A stretch of DNA of 64,000 bases, taken from assembly GCF_009937975.1 (NCBI RefSeq), contig NZ_AP018441.1, positions 5,952,001-6,016,000 on the forward strand, read 5' to 3'. Shown piece by piece: positions 44,635 through 57,007 of this stretch (the first letter of the stretch is position 1; each line of letters opens with the position of its first letter). Under the pieces are notes generated by a model. The model saw only the letters and a program-made list of their open reading frames with translations, was not told the origin of the DNA and made no database searches. The position numbers and the translations under genes are program-made. The stretch is from Undibacterium sp. YM2 (GTDB lineage: Bacteria > Pseudomonadota > Gammaproteobacteria > Burkholderiales > Burkholderiaceae_D).

Positions 44635-45723
44635 TTATGCAGACTGACGTTGCTGGCGGCTATATTCATGCACCGTTTCGACCAGCACGCTGACCGACTC
44701 AACCGGGGTAAATTGCGAAATGCCATGACCAAGGTTAAAAACATGGCCATGACCAGCAGCAGGCTTGCCATAACTGTCGAGCGCAGCAATGACTTGCTTG
44801 CGGATTTGTTCTGGTTCGGCAAACAGTACTGCCGGATCAAGATTACCCTGCAAGGCGACCTTGGCGCCGACTTTGGCGCGTGCCTGACCTAAATTCATGG
44901 TCCAATCCAGGCCCAGGGCATCGGCCCCTGTATCGGCCAGTTGTTCCAGCCACAAGCCGCCGCCTTTGGTAAACACGATGGAGGGAATACGCTTGCCATC
45001 TTTTTCTTTTTGCAACTGGCTGACAATATCGCGCATATAAGATAGCGAGAACTCTTGATAAGCACCATCTGCCAGCGCACCACCCCAACTGTCAAAGATC
45101 ATCACGGCCTGGGCACCGGCATCGATTTGCGCATTCAGATAAGTAGCCACGGCATCGGCATTGGTGCGCAGGATGTGGTGCATGAGGTCCGGCCGCTTAT
45201 ACATCATGCTCTTGACGGTATGAAAGTCGCGCGAGCCCTGGCCTTCAACCATATAACAGGCCAGCGTCCATGGACTGCCGGAAAAACCGATCAGCGGCAC
45301 TCGGCCATCCAATGCCGTGCGGATTTGCGTTACGGCATCAAATACATATTGCAGGCTGCCTGCTTCTGGCACTTTGAGTGCCATGACGTCTTTTTCGTCT
45401 TTCAGCGGTCGTTCAAACTTGGGGCCTTCGCCTTCTTCAAAATACAGGCCCAGACCCATCGCATCCGGCACGGTCAGAATGTCGGAAAACAGGATCGCAG
45501 CATCGAGGCCATAACGGTCTATCGGTTGCAAAGTCACTTCAGTGGCGAAACCAGGATTCTTGGCCAGGCTCAGGAAGGAACCCGCACCTTTACGGGTAGC
45601 GCGGTATTCTGGCAAATAACGGCCAGCCTGGCGCATCAACCATAAAGGTGTGTAATCAGTTTCCTGGCGCAACAAGGCTCTCAGGAAGGTATCGTTTTTG
45701 AGTGGAGCAAAATTCATGGACAT
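44635..45723 (-). CDS. hemE: uroporphyrinogen decarboxylase
   Basis: Start taken at ATG 45723 ([11 protein letters not shown]), two codons before the family's usual beginning; a longer frame to 45774 is less likely. The 362-residue enzyme has the N-terminal signature [19 protein letters not shown], the substrate loop Asp in [10 protein letters not shown], and [16 protein letters not shown]. It removes four carboxyl groups from uroporphyrinogen III to make coproporphyrinogen III in haem synthesis. Both flanking gaps contain DnaA-box-like sites. Confidence 0.97.
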   Translation of the reverse strand: MSMNFAPLKNDTFLRALLRQETDYTPLWLMRQAGRYLPEYRATRKGAGSFLSLAKNPGFATEVTLQPIDRYGLDAAILFSDILTVPDAMGLGLYFEEGEGPKFERPLKDEKDVMALKVPEAGSLQYVFDAVTQIRTALDGRVPLIGFSGSPWTLACYMVEGQGSRDFHTVKSMMYKRPDLMHHILRTNADAVATYLNAQIDAGAQAVMIFDSWGGALADGAYQEFSLSYMRDIVSQLQKEKDGKRIPSIVFTKGGGLWLEQLADTGADALGLDWTMNLGQARAKVGAKVALQGNLDPAVLFAEPEQIRKQVIAALDSYGKPAAGHGHVFNLGHGISQFTPVESVSVLVETVHEYSRQQRQSA

Positions 45724-46065
45724 AAAGGCTTTCTGTGACGCTGCGCGCATCTGCTGATCTGGTGATAGTGTCAAACTACGCAGGCAATTGCTGTATAAGC
45801 GACATTATCGCCTAAGCGCGCAGTCTCAGCATCTGATCTGCAACAAGTGGCGTAATTTTCAGCAAAATTTCTATTGATAAACTGTGGATAACTTTGTGGA
45901 TAGAAATGACAAAATGCCAGTTTACTGATTAATTTTAAATCCGGTTAACAGCATTATTCTGTAAGTCATTGATTTCATTGGTAGTGAATGCTGGTTTTAT
46001 TAGAATATCTGTTTTTGTGGATAAATCGCGCACAAACTAAATTGTGCATAAGTACCAGACCAGTA
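45724..46065. other. intergenic region with a cluster of DnaA-box-like 9-mers
   Basis: Upstream of hemE. TGTGGATAA at 45883-45891 and 46016-46024, TGTGGATAG at 45895-45903, TGTGCATAA at 46043-46051, all in the same orientation, in an A/T-rich context. A further perfect box is at 46676-46684 inside the SGNH gene. It must also hold the hemE promoter. Confidence 0.55.
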
Positions 46066-46830
46066 TTATTTTTCTTGACGATTTTGCAGAAATGTTTTCG
46101 CTAATTCTTCTGCCCAAATACTGACGCCAAGTGCTGACGGATGGTAGCCATCTTCGGCCATCAGGCGCGCATCTTGAAGATTTGCGGTAAACGGCAAATG
46201 TAAAACCCGCGCCCTGCTCATCGCCATCTCTCGGTTTATTTGATCCAGGGCATGCGCCTTCATACCCAAAACCTGGCGCAAAGGAGCAGGCAGAGCAGGA
46301 AAAACCTGCATGGGAGGCACGCCAGCCAGAACGATAAGACCAGTTGTTTTTAGCATCAACTGCAATTCATCCAGCAGGCTCTGCAACTCTGCCCTGTAAC
46401 TGTTGGCCGGGCAAAAGCTGGTTGTATCATTGACACCAAAAGCGAGCAGAATTACATCCCAGGCTGGTGAGTCATGGCCTTGAGCGTGACGAAATACTGG
46501 CAAGGCTTGCCTGGCCCAGGACAAGCGAGCGCCATTTTGCCCCAGAGCCTGCCATTCCACAGCAGTATCCAGCTTGTCAGCCAGGGCTTTTGCCATTTGT
46601 GCAGTAATCGCTTCTTGATAATTCGCCACGCCCACACCCGCAACCGGTGACTCACCTATACCCAGCACCCTGAGGTTATCCACAGGCCGACTCGCATGAG
46701 ACCACAGCCCATGTGGCTGGTCACTGGCTTCGGGCAGGCGTGGTGTCGCAGCGCGGGTACGCCTCCCCTGCCATGCCAGCAAGGGATACAGCGGTGCTGC
46801 CAGCAGCTCAGGCCAGTAGCTAAATTTCAT
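46066..46830 (-). CDS. SGNH/GDSL-family hydrolase
   Basis: A 254-residue esterase-like protein. Block I is LGIGESPVAGVGV (GES in place of GDS, with the catalytic Ser), block III is LAFGVNDTTSF, and block V is DGYHPSALG with the Asp-His pair. There is an N-terminal hydrophobic stretch (LLAAPLYPLLAWQG) that may be an anchor rather than a cleaved signal. Substrate unknown; lipid or carbohydrate esters are usual. Confidence 0.88.
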   Translation of the reverse strand: MKFSYWPELLAAPLYPLLAWQGRRTRAATPRLPEASDQPHGLWSHASRPVDNLRVLGIGESPVAGVGVANYQEAITAQMAKALADKLDTAVEWQALGQNGARLSWARQALPVFRHAQGHDSPAWDVILLAFGVNDTTSFCPANSYRAELQSLLDELQLMLKTTGLIVLAGVPPMQVFPALPAPLRQVLGMKAHALDQINREMAMSRARVLHLPFTANLQDARLMAEDGYHPSALGVSIWAEELAKTFLQNRQEK

Positions 46831-46868
46831 TTACTGAACTTCATGCACTGAGTTTGATGAACTGAGCT

Positions 46869-47693
46869 TCACTCTACCTTGAGCTTGCTGTAATCAGGAT
46901 TACCCGGTGGATATGTGAGCTTCAGGCTCAGCAACTTTTCTTGCACTATGCTGGCTATCACGAGGTTGCGCTGGGTCTTGGAGTCTGATGGCACGGCATA
47001 CCATGGCGCGTGATCGGCATCTGTTGCCTGCAAGGCATCTTCATACGCCTTTTGATACTCGTCCCAGTATTGACGCTCGACCAGATCCTGGGGATCAAAC
47101 TTCCAGTGTTTTTCAGGATCAGCCAGACGCTCATCCAGCCTGGCTTTTTGTTCGGCCTTGGAGATATGCAGGAAAAATTTCAGTATCACAGTACCAGTTT
47201 CGGCCAGCATACGCTCAAAATCGCGGATTTGCGCATAACGGCGCTTACACTCTGCCTGGTCTATCCAGTCGTGCACGCGGGTAATCAGCACATCTTCATA
47301 ATGGCTGCGGTTGAAGATGGTGACCTCACCCTTGCCTGGCACTTCTTTATGGACGCGCCACAGATAATCATGGTTTTTTTCATCGGTACTGGGGGCTTTA
47401 AAGGCGACCGTGCGTGCACCCAGAGGATTGATTTGCCCGAACACGCCGTTGACCGTACCGTCTTTACCGGAAGTATCCATGCCCTGCAGGATGATCAATA
47501 GCTTGTGTTCACGACCAGCATATAAGACATTTTGCAGGTCAGAAATTTCTTCTGCCAGCTTTAGTGTCGCCAGTTTGTCGGCGGCCTTGTCTGCATTCTT
47601 TTCAGTGGCTGCCGTACCCAGCAGTTTTTTATTGGCATTAGCATCCCTGACCTGAAAACCTTTACCTACCCGAAACAAGTCCGCAACTGTCAT
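46869..47693 (-). CDS. polyphosphate kinase 2 family protein (PPK2)
   Basis: A 274-residue PPK2-family enzyme with Walker A GMDTSGKDGTVNGVF, FKAPSTDEKNHDYLWRVHK, the lid FNRSHYEDVL and DFERML. It transfers phosphate between polyphosphate and nucleotides (the single-domain short type usually makes NDP or NTP from polyP). It is alone on the minus strand. Confidence 0.92.
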   Translation of the reverse strand: MTVADLFRVGKGFQVRDANANKKLLGTAATEKNADKAADKLATLKLAEEISDLQNVLYAGREHKLLIILQGMDTSGKDGTVNGVFGQINPLGARTVAFKAPSTDEKNHDYLWRVHKEVPGKGEVTIFNRSHYEDVLITRVHDWIDQAECKRRYAQIRDFERMLAETGTVILKFFLHISKAEQKARLDERLADPEKHWKFDPQDLVERQYWDEYQKAYEDALQATDADHAPWYAVPSDSKTQRNLVIASIVQEKLLSLKLTYPPGNPDYSKLKVE

Positions 47694-47855
47694 TCAAGTC
47701 TCCAATCAATATTGTTAGCTTACAAAAAATAGATCTCAAAATTAGAGATAATGTTTTGATGATAATATGAAAAGTACTGCATACCCTAGCAAGACTACAA
47801 ATGCTTTCAACAGGGTGACACTGTTTGTGTGGCATACATCGCCAACTCATTGCAC

Positions 47856-48281
47856 ATGATACGAAAGAAAACTTATTACCTGGCCGCATTGTTATTGCCC
47901 ATAGTGCTGACCTTACTCAGTGTCGCATGTGCACAATTCGGCGTGTTGCGCGAATTATCGCGCTTTCTGCTTGGGTCTCTGTTCATTGGTGGCATACCGT
48001 ATTTACTGACGCTGCTGGTGTTCAGCATTGCTTTTTTTCGCCTGAATGAAAACAAGTTTGTTTTCTACTGCCATTTTGCGCCGTTCGTCATGGCGCTGGC
48101 ATTTGGTGTTAGTGCTGCGGCCATTATGATGATTAACGAGAGGCGCATCTATATCGCTGACCTGTTCTATCTGTTTATGATAGGCGGCTTATACAGCCTG
48201 CTGGTAAGGTATTTCTATGTATTGATGGCGGCGATCATTTGCAAACTGCTCAAGTCGATAAAATTGATCTACGTGGAGTAA
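47856..48281 (+). CDS. small four-helix membrane protein, unknown
   Basis: Start at ATG 47856 (MIRKKTYYLAALLL), with a GTG at 47829 nine codons earlier as alternative; no good ribosome site for either. The 141 residues hold four hydrophobic helices (AALLLPIVLTLLSVACA, FLLGSLFIGGIPYLLTLLVF, FAPFVMALAFGVSAAAIMM, LFYLFMIGGLYSLLV). I do not recognise the family. Confidence 0.6.
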   Translation: MIRKKTYYLAALLLPIVLTLLSVACAQFGVLRELSRFLLGSLFIGGIPYLLTLLVFSIAFFRLNENKFVFYCHFAPFVMALAFGVSAAAIMMINERRIYIADLFYLFMIGGLYSLLVRYFYVLMAAIICKLLKSIKLIYVE

Positions 48282-48348
48282 CACCGGGCTTTTTATGAAT
48301 AATCACCTTACCCTGAACATGACTGATTTTTTTACTCCACATCGAATA

Positions 48349-49065
48349 ATGAGTGTCCGCAAATGGATAGCTGCTTTTGCCCTGGTGGCGGCCTTGCCTG
48401 CTTGTGCTACGGCTGACGACAAGATTATTACGATTACTACCCATACCAATTTAGTCGCTGACAGTGCCAAGGGGGTGGAATTCTCCGCTGCATCGAAAGC
48501 ATTGAATGTGCTGATCAAGGAGCGCAAATTTGAAGAAGCGGACAGAAAAGCAAAAGAAAATTGCCGGTCTTATGAATCCATCTTTGACAACAGCAAAAAG
48601 CAATTCTCTTTCCAGACGACTCAAGAATTTGAGGAATTCAGCAAATCCAGCAAGCTGAATTTTGAATGGATAGAATGGGGTTATAAAAACTGCCTGCAAG
48701 TCCAGGCCTTTGTTGCGGTTGAAAGAAGGGATTTGCAACAGGCCTTGTCCATGCTCAGGAAATTGGAATATCTGGCCCCGGTTTCTGCCGGCACTTCGGT
48801 AGAAATTGGCTATGTCTTGAACCAGCTGGCCAAACCCACAGAAGCCTTGCAAACCTATCGTCATGCGCATGAATTGAGCAAACAATATTCCTCACAACGC
48901 CCTTACCTGGCGATGTCCCTGCGCGGCATAGGATTTTCTTTGATAGAGCTTAAGCAGCTCGATGAGGCAGAAAAAGCTTTTCAGGAATCCTTGCAGATCG
49001 AACCTGAGAATAAACTGGCGCAAAACGAACTTGCCTACATACAGCAATTGCGCTCAGCAAAGTAA
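48349..49065 (+). CDS. exported TPR-repeat protein
   Basis: Start placed at ATG 48349 (MSVRKWIAAFALVAALPAC), which gives a signal peptide with a lipobox-like LPAC; ATG 48295 is 18 codons longer. The 238-residue protein is helical, with a C-terminal tetratricopeptide region (LAMSLRGIGFSLIELKQLDEAEKAFQ). Probably a periplasmic scaffold. It ends 2 bp from the convergent CoA-binding gene. Confidence 0.7.
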   Translation: MSVRKWIAAFALVAALPACATADDKIITITTHTNLVADSAKGVEFSAASKALNVLIKERKFEEADRKAKENCRSYESIFDNSKKQFSFQTTQEFEEFSKSSKLNFEWIEWGYKNCLQVQAFVAVERRDLQQALSMLRKLEYLAPVSAGTSVEIGYVLNQLAKPTEALQTYRHAHELSKQYSSQRPYLAMSLRGIGFSLIELKQLDEAEKAFQESLQIEPENKLAQNELAYIQQLRSAK

Positions 49066-49067
49066 AC

Positions 49068-49487
49068 TCATGCACGGTAAAGATGTTCTATCTTGATGCA
49101 CCTGTCCATCACTACTCTGATGCCTGCTGCTTCTGCGATGGCGGCAGCTTCTGTATTTACGATGCCTGATTGCATCCATAGATAAGGCACAGCTATTTGT
49201 ATCGCTTCTTTGACGATGGGCGGAATATCAGCCGCATTGCGAAAGCAATCGACGATATCGATACGGTGTTCTGCCGCAGCAGTAATCAGATCAGGATAGC
49301 AATGCTCGCCCAGTATGATGTTTCCTGCCTCACGCGGATTGACCGGGATAATGCGATAGCCATGCGCCTGCATATAGGCGGACACTCCGTAACTGGGACG
49401 TGAGGTTTTTGAGGACAGGCCGACGACGGCAATGGTTTTGCTCTTGCTTAATATGCTGGTGATCAAGTCAGTTTGATTTGTGCTCAT
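49068..49487 (-). CDS. CoA-binding (YccU-type) protein
   Basis: A 139-residue Rossmann-fold protein with the nucleotide-binding segment IAVVGLSSKTSRPSYGVSAYM, then IIPVNPREAGNIILGEHCYP and PYLWMQSGIVNTEA, as in the CoA_binding_2/YccU family. It binds acyl-CoA or CoA; a physiological role is not established. Confidence 0.88.
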   Translation of the reverse strand: MSTNQTDLITSILSKSKTIAVVGLSSKTSRPSYGVSAYMQAHGYRIIPVNPREAGNIILGEHCYPDLITAAAEHRIDIVDCFRNAADIPPIVKEAIQIAVPYLWMQSGIVNTEAAAIAEAAGIRVVMDRCIKIEHLYRA

Positions 49488-49656
49488 GCAATCCTGCTTT
49501 CATTTCTGAGACTATGCGTGTATTTATTATTGACCATTATTGACACTCATATTGAGTAATTGCTAATGTCGTGTTTTGCTAATTTACAACAGTTTTAATC
49601 ATGTCAGGCAGTTCAATCTCATTTTCAAGTAAGAACCGCAGCAACATGAGCATACA

Positions 49657-51864
49657 GTGTTGACGACGCCATCTGCTATCTGTGGCCTGACTCTGCTGCT
49701 GCTCGCGCCTGGCACTATGGCCGTTACTATGGCTGCGTCCATGGCTGGCGAAGCTCAGCTGGATCAAACTATACCGCAACAAGTCATCGTGACTGGTGGG
49801 CAAAATGAGATGAATGCCAGGCGTGACTCTACGGCAGGCAAGATTACAATTGGCCGCAAGCGCATAGAAGAAAGTGGCGTCGAGAAGGTCGCGGATTTGC
49901 TTGCACGCGAGCCGGGCCTGCCCAGCACTTTGGGTGCGCTTGGCAGCCCGACTTATACACAGTTTCTGATCGATGGTTTGCCCCCTGCCAAAAATCAGAA
50001 TCTCGCAGACATGGATTTGCAGCTGGTTGAGAAAATTGAAATCATCAAAACCACAGTCGCTGAATTTGGCCCGTATGGCATTGCTGGCACCATCAATATC
50101 ATCACCCGCAAAATCATAGCTGAACAAAAAAAGACGGACGTCAGGGTCGCGTACAACACCAGTGCCGGTCAACCTGGTATCAATCTTTCTTCGTCTTTGA
50201 GCCACGGAAAAGAAGAAGACGTGCTGAGCATGAATATGCAACTGTCTTCATCTTACAAAACCATGGAGAACAATAGCAGCCTGAACCAGACTACCAGTCC
50301 ATCGGGGAGTGGCATAGCCCAGCAATTGCTGGGGCAGGCTAGTACAAGTAACCGCTTTATGACGCTGGCGGCATCAGGCAATATGATCTGGCGACCCGAC
50401 CAGCCTCACCAGCTTATCTTCTCGCCAGTCATTAATACCAGCACCAGCGTTTGGGCAAATAGTAATATCCGTCAATGGGATGATGGCAGCAGCCTGGAGA
50501 TGAATGAGCATTTTTACGGGAATACGGAACAACTTAGTCTGCCGCTAAGCTGGACTATTCGCCTTGATGAACAAAGCCAGCTAATGCTATCAACGCGTAT
50601 CTACCGTGTCCGCGGTCGTATGGAAACCATCTGGAATGAATACCGCAGCAGCCTGGGAAACAGCCTGCGTCGCACTTCTGCTGATAACTCAAGTAATTCA
50701 GTTACATTCAAGCTGGACTATAAAACCGTACTGGCAGATGCACATGAAATCAAGACTGGCATGCATTTGACGCGTAGTAGTGACAGCGTGGATGAAAAAC
50801 ACTGGCTCAACGGCAATCCTGACATGGCTCTTGATGAATTCAATGCGCCCTATAGTCTCGTAGAAACTAAGCTCCGCTGGTTCTGGCAAGATGACTGGCG
50901 CCTTGGCGATAGCCTGTCCTTGAATCTTGGTATATCCGGAGAGCAGACTACACTGGATCTGCAAGAGCGACATTATCAGCCCCATGCACTTTATCGCGTG
51001 CTGTCGCCATCCATGCATGTGCTAAAGAAGCTGAACACTGAAGGTACGCAAAGAGTGCGCTTTAGCCTGGCGCGCTCGTTTAATGCACCGCGCTCAGGTG
51101 ATTTGATGCAGCGCCCGGTAATTAATACGCTGGCTCCATGCCTGGCGAATGGCGTATGCATTGCAAATGGCATAGAAACAGCAGACAGTTCTGGAAATCT
51201 GGATTTGCAGCCTGAGCGTTCCCAGGGTCTGAATGTCACTTACGAATATGATCTGTCTGCGAATAGTCTCTTGTCCCTAGGTTTATACACCAGGGATATC
51301 GATAAAAAGCGCGGCTCGGAAATACGCCTGGAGAATGTGGCCTGGTCAAATCAGGCGCGTTATGTATATCGTCCAGTAAATTTTGGCGATGCCAGTGTGC
51401 AGGGCATAGACATGGAATTGCAACTAGCTTTGCGCGATCTGAATGTACAAGCACCGGACGCCAGTTTGCGCGCAGGCTTTGGTCTGGCACGCTCCAGGGT
51501 AAATATACACTCAGGGCTGGGCATGCTGACGGACAACCAGACGCCGTGGAATGCCAAACTCGGCGCGAGTTATACTGCCAGAATCTGGCCTTTAAAACTG
51601 GATATCGATGCCAACTGGATGCCCGGAAACTGGGTGCGCATCAATGCACAGCAGCGCTCTTTCTCACCCCGGCAATTTAGTCTGAATGCAGGAGCTGTAT
51701 GGAAATTCAGCCCTGATACCAGCCTGACGATTAATTTGGAAAATATCCTGGCAGACAGCAGGACTAGCGTGACTGAATATTCTAGTGGCTATGGTGTCGT
51801 ACGACAGCAGAGCCTGAACAAATCACATACCCGTTTGAGTATGCGCTTGAATTTCAAACTCTGA
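49657..51864 (+). CDS. TonB-dependent outer-membrane receptor
   Basis: The only in-frame start that includes the signal region is GTG 49657 (or TTG 49660); there is no clear ribosome site, so translation may be weak. The 735-residue protein has a signal peptide (AICGLTLLLLAPGTMAV), a TonB-box-like QQVIVTGG, a plug domain (ADLLAREPGLPS and QFLIDGLPPAKNQ, then IEIIKTTVAEFGPYGIAGTINIITR) and a beta-barrel ending in MRLNFKL. It imports an unknown ligand, perhaps a siderophore or haem. No neighbouring iron-uptake genes or Fur box were found. Confidence 0.88.
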   Translation: MLTTPSAICGLTLLLLAPGTMAVTMAASMAGEAQLDQTIPQQVIVTGGQNEMNARRDSTAGKITIGRKRIEESGVEKVADLLAREPGLPSTLGALGSPTYTQFLIDGLPPAKNQNLADMDLQLVEKIEIIKTTVAEFGPYGIAGTINIITRKIIAEQKKTDVRVAYNTSAGQPGINLSSSLSHGKEEDVLSMNMQLSSSYKTMENNSSLNQTTSPSGSGIAQQLLGQASTSNRFMTLAASGNMIWRPDQPHQLIFSPVINTSTSVWANSNIRQWDDGSSLEMNEHFYGNTEQLSLPLSWTIRLDEQSQLMLSTRIYRVRGRMETIWNEYRSSLGNSLRRTSADNSSNSVTFKLDYKTVLADAHEIKTGMHLTRSSDSVDEKHWLNGNPDMALDEFNAPYSLVETKLRWFWQDDWRLGDSLSLNLGISGEQTTLDLQERHYQPHALYRVLSPSMHVLKKLNTEGTQRVRFSLARSFNAPRSGDLMQRPVINTLAPCLANGVCIANGIETADSSGNLDLQPERSQGLNVTYEYDLSANSLLSLGLYTRDIDKKRGSEIRLENVAWSNQARYVYRPVNFGDASVQGIDMELQLALRDLNVQAPDASLRAGFGLARSRVNIHSGLGMLTDNQTPWNAKLGASYTARIWPLKLDIDANWMPGNWVRINAQQRSFSPRQFSLNAGAVWKFSPDTSLTINLENILADSRTSVTEYSSGYGVVRQQSLNKSHTRLSMRLNFKL

Positions 51865-51992
51865 AGGCCTGGCACTATATAGAAGAATTGGATGAACAAG
51901 TATCATCTCGGTCTCATATTGCCTTCCATCTCACAGCTGTTAGCTTGATGGACATAGCGTCAGCTCAGCTACTTATGGTGAAGCCGAACACC

Positions 51993-52028
51993 AAAAGCAA
52001 AAGGCAGCCAAGGCTGCCTTTTGCTTTT
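51993..52028. terminator. bidirectional terminator between the TonB receptor gene and the atp operon
   Basis: AAAAGCAAAAGGCAGCC and GGCTGCCTTTTGCTTTT form a 17-bp perfect stem with a two-base loop (51993-52028). It can stop the plus-strand receptor gene and the minus-strand atp operon. Confidence 0.88.
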
Positions 52029-52067
52029 ATGCTTGCTTACTACGCAGCGGAATGAACCACTAACGTA

Positions 52068-52490
52068 TTAACGCTTTTGACGCAATTTTTGTATCGCTGC
52101 CAATTGGGCGATCGCTGAAGCCAATTCTGCCTGTGCTTGCGCATAGTCAATTTTGGAATCACGATTAACCAAAGCTTGTTCTGCCAGTTTCTTGGCTTCA
52201 TTGGCTTTGGCTTCGTCCAGGTCGTGACCGCGAATCGCGGTATCGGCCAAAACTGTCACTGCATTCGGTTGCACTTCAAGTAGGCCACCGGCAACGAATA
52301 CGAATTCGTCTTCCGCTTTGCCTGGAACCTTGATGCGCACCGCACCCGGCTTGATGCGGGTAATCAGTGGTGTATGTTTCGGATAGATACCCAATTCACC
52401 AGCCTCACCCGGCAACGCGACGAATTCGGCTTCACCGGAGAAGATCAACTCTTCTGCGGAAACCACGTCAACGTGAATAGTGTGTGCCAT
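52068..52490 (-). CDS. atpC: F1 ATP synthase epsilon subunit
   Basis: A 140-residue central-stalk subunit, with the beta-sandwich N-domain ([39 protein letters not shown]) and the C-terminal helical hairpin that inhibits ATP hydrolysis. Last gene of the minus-strand atp operon. Confidence 0.97.
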   Translation of the reverse strand: MAHTIHVDVVSAEELIFSGEAEFVALPGEAGELGIYPKHTPLITRIKPGAVRIKVPGKAEDEFVFVAGGLLEVQPNAVTVLADTAIRGHDLDEAKANEAKKLAEQALVNRDSKIDYAQAQAELASAIAQLAAIQKLRQKR

Positions 52491-52567
52491 GTTGGACCCT
52501 TATTATTCGCTCAAAAAAGCTATGGTGCAGTCAATGATTCAACTGCACCGCCAGTGCGCTTGATTAA

Positions 52568-54004
<1,437 letters not shown>

Positions 54005-54874
54005 TTAGACCGCTGCCGCGCCGGCGACGATCTCGGAGAGCTCTTTGGTAATGGCAGCCTGACGGGTCTTGTTATAAACCAGTTTCAGTTCGCCAATCAC
54101 GTTACCTGCGTTATCTGTTGCCGCTTTCATCGCCACCATACGGGCCGATTGTTCAGAAGCCATGTTTTCCGCTACCGCCTGGAAAATCAGTGCTTCTACA
54201 TAGCGTATCAACAGTTCATCAATGACCGTTGCTGCATCTGGCTCATACAGATAATCCCAGGAATGGGCATTTTTATCTGTCGCCAGTTTGTCAGCTGTCA
54301 GGGGCAACAACTGCTCCATCACCGGCTCTTGCTTCATGGTGTTGATGAACTTGGTATAACTCAGGTAAACCGCGTCCAGCTTGCCTTCCTGATACGCATC
54401 CAGCAAAACTTTGACTGGACCTATCAGTTTGTCGAGGTGAGGAGTATCGCCCAATTGTGTAACATGGGAAACCACTTGCGCACCTACGCGATTCAGGAAG
54501 CCGAGACCTTTATTACCAATTGCGACCGCTTCTATCTTTGAACCCTTGCCTTCGAGTTCACGCATTTTGCTGGTGACCAAACGCAACACGTTAGTGTTGA
54601 GACCACCACACAAACCTTTATCTGTCGTTACAACGATCACACCAATTTTCTTGGACTGATCCTGTTGCACCATAAAAGGATGCGTGTACTCTGGGTTGGC
54701 CTGTGACAAGTTAGCAGTGATCGTACGAATTTTTTCACTGTAGGGACGAGCCGCACGCATCCGGTCTTGCGCCTTGCGCATTTTGGATGCGGCGACCATT
54801 TCCATCGCCTTAGTGATCTTCTTCGTATTTTCTACGCTTTTGATCTTGCCACGTATCTCTTTGCCTGCAGCCAT
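54005..54874 (-). CDS. atpG: F1 ATP synthase gamma subunit
   Basis: A 289-residue rotor shaft with the N-terminal helix [28 protein letters not shown] and the C-terminal helix [30 protein letters not shown] that sit in the alpha3beta3 ring. It is 29 bp after atpA. Confidence 0.98.
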   Translation of the reverse strand: MAAGKEIRGKIKSVENTKKITKAMEMVAASKMRKAQDRMRAARPYSEKIRTITANLSQANPEYTHPFMVQQDQSKKIGVIVVTTDKGLCGGLNTNVLRLVTSKMRELEGKGSKIEAVAIGNKGLGFLNRVGAQVVSHVTQLGDTPHLDKLIGPVKVLLDAYQEGKLDAVYLSYTKFINTMKQEPVMEQLLPLTADKLATDKNAHSWDYLYEPDAATVIDELLIRYVEALIFQAVAENMASEQSARMVAMKAATDNAGNVIGELKLVYNKTRQAAITKELSEIVAGAAAV

Positions 54875-54903
54875 GAGTATTGACTCCTTCTAGCTACAGT
54901 AAA

Positions 54904-56445
54904 TTAATAGGCGCCGGATTTTTTGAAATCAGCAATTGCGGCAGCCATGGCAGCTTCGCCATCTTTGTCCAGTTGCTTGGTTTCTTCGATCTTCTGCAGC
55001 AATGCTGCATGGCTCGTTTTCATGAAATTGTGCACGCCTGCTTCGAATGCCAGCACTTGCTTGACCGGTACATCATCCAGGAAGCCTTTGTTCACGGAGA
55101 ACAGAGTAACGGCCATCAGGGAGATAGACAGTGGAGCATATTGAGCTTGCTTCAACAATTCAGTCACGCGGGCACCACGATCGAGCTGCTTGCGTGTTAC
55201 TTCATCGAGGTCAGAAGCGAACTGGGCAAACGCTGCCAATTCACGGTACTGTGCCAAGTCATTACGGATACCGCCGGACAGGTTTTTGATAACCTTGGTC
55301 TGAGCAGCACCACCAACGCGGGAAACCGAGATACCAGCGTTAATCGCTGGACGGATACCTGCATTGAACAAGGATGTTTCCAGGAAGATCTGACCGTCAG
55401 TAATCGAAATTACGTTGGTAGGAACGAAAGCGGAAACGTCACCAGCCTGGGTTTCAATGATAGGCAATGCTGTCAAAGAACCTGTTTTACCTTTAACTTC
55501 ACCTTTGGTGAAAGCTTCAACGTAGTCTGGATTAACGCGTGCTGCACGTTCCAGCAAACGGCTGTGCAAATAGAATACGTCACCTGGGTAAGCTTCGCGG
55601 CCTGGTGGGCGGCGCAGCAGCAGGGAAACCTGACGGTAAGCAACAGCTTGTTTGGACAGATCATCATAAATGATCAATGCATCTTGACCGCGGTCACGGA
55701 AGTATTCACCCATCGCGCAACCAGAGTAGGCGGATACGTATTGCATCGCTGCAGATTCAGCAGCAGTAGCAGCAACAACGATGGTGTATTCCATGGCGCC
55801 GTGGGCTTCGAGAGCGCGCACAACGTTTTTAACGGAAGAAGCTTTTTGACCAATCGCAACATAGATACATGTCACGTTTTGACCTTTTTGATTGATCACG
55901 GCATCGATCGCAACAGCTGTTTTACCAGTTTGACGATCACCAATGATCAATTCACGCTGACCACGGCCAACCGGTACCATGGAGTCGATAGACTTCAGGC
56001 CAGTTTGCATAGGTTCAGAAACGGATTGACGTGCAATAACGCCAGGCGCAATCTTTTCGATAGGCGCGGACAGTTTTGCATTGATAGGACCTTTGCCGTC
56101 GATAGGCTGACCCAGCGCGTTAACGACACGACCGCGCAGTTCAGGACCGATAGGCACTTCCAGAATACGGCCGGTACATTTAACTGTATCGCCTTCGGAG
56201 ATGTGTTCGTAGTCACCCAGGATAACGGCACCAACGGAATCACGTTCCAGGTTCAGCGCCAGACCAAATGTGTTGCCTGGGAATTCCAGCATCTCACCTT
56301 GCATCGCGTCAGACAGACCGTGAATGCGGCAGATACCGTCGGTAACGGAGATAACCGTACCTTGATTGCGAATCTCAGCTGTGTCGCCAAGGCCTTGAAT
56401 CCGGCTCTTGATCAGCTCGCTGATTTCAGATGGGTTGAGTTGCAT
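54904..56445 (-). CDS. atpA: F1 ATP synthase alpha subunit
   Basis: A 513-residue non-catalytic nucleotide-binding subunit. Walker A is [15 protein letters not shown]; the Arg finger lies in the [23 protein letters not shown] area, and [28 protein letters not shown] is the family signature. Part of the atp operon. Confidence 0.98.
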   Translation of the reverse strand: MQLNPSEISELIKSRIQGLGDTAEIRNQGTVISVTDGICRIHGLSDAMQGEMLEFPGNTFGLALNLERDSVGAVILGDYEHISEGDTVKCTGRILEVPIGPELRGRVVNALGQPIDGKGPINAKLSAPIEKIAPGVIARQSVSEPMQTGLKSIDSMVPVGRGQRELIIGDRQTGKTAVAIDAVINQKGQNVTCIYVAIGQKASSVKNVVRALEAHGAMEYTIVVAATAAESAAMQYVSAYSGCAMGEYFRDRGQDALIIYDDLSKQAVAYRQVSLLLRRPPGREAYPGDVFYLHSRLLERAARVNPDYVEAFTKGEVKGKTGSLTALPIIETQAGDVSAFVPTNVISITDGQIFLETSLFNAGIRPAINAGISVSRVGGAAQTKVIKNLSGGIRNDLAQYRELAAFAQFASDLDEVTRKQLDRGARVTELLKQAQYAPLSISLMAVTLFSVNKGFLDDVPVKQVLAFEAGVHNFMKTSHAALLQKIEETKQLDKDGEAAMAAAIADFKKSGAY

Positions 56446-56471
56446 ACTAACTCCTAATATTTATTACGTTC

Positions 56472-57005
56472 TTACGCGGTCAGGGCGACGTGCATTTTCT
56501 GCAGCTTCGCGCGTACCGACGTGTCGAGCACCTGATCACCAACCACGATGCGTACACCACCGATCAAAGAGGAATCCACTTTGACTGTAGGGTGCAACTT
56601 GCGGCCAAATTTCTTTTCCAATGTCACTGCCAGTTCGCTCAACTGGGCTGCCGACATTTCAAATGCGCTAGTCACTTCAGCATCTGCAGCGCCTTCGAGG
56701 GCGTTTTTCAGAGCATGAAACTGGAAAGCGATTTCCGGCAGCAAAGTCAGGCGGTCATAGTCAGCAAGTGTGTTGATGAAGTTTTTCGCTTCAGCAGTCA
56801 CTGGAGATTTGATCGCAGACAAGAAAATCTCAGCTTTTTGATCAGCCGAGACTTTGGGGTTGTGTGCAAGAGCTTGTACATCGGGATGCGCACCTACCTG
56901 TGCCATCTCGGTAACCAGTTCCGACCAGGCGGACAGGTTACCGGTTTGGGCAACACGAAACAGCGCTTCTGCGTAAGGACGAGCGATCGTTGCGAGTTCG
57001 GCCAT
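56472..57005 (-). CDS. atpH: F1 ATP synthase delta subunit (OSCP)
   Basis: A 177-residue stator subunit, with the N-terminal [15 protein letters not shown] and the C-terminal [30 protein letters not shown] block that binds subunit b. Two bases separate it from atpF. Confidence 0.97.
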   Translation of the reverse strand: MAELATIARPYAEALFRVAQTGNLSAWSELVTEMAQVGAHPDVQALAHNPKVSADQKAEIFLSAIKSPVTAEAKNFINTLADYDRLTLLPEIAFQFHALKNALEGAADAEVTSAFEMSAAQLSELAVTLEKKFGRKLHPTVKVDSSLIGGVRIVVGDQVLDTSVRAKLQKMHVALTA

Positions 57006-57007
57006 GA

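Noticed and set aside
44110..46065. Calling the hemE-flanking regions oriC
   Set aside because: dnaA and rpmH are not in the window, and more DnaA-box-like 9-mers occur elsewhere (53229, 59642, 61672, 61957, 30752, 31119), so only a cluster is reported.
49579..50241. 220-codon minus-strand frame over the start of the TonB receptor gene
   Set aside because: Antisense to the signal peptide and plug domain of a recognisable receptor; no motif.
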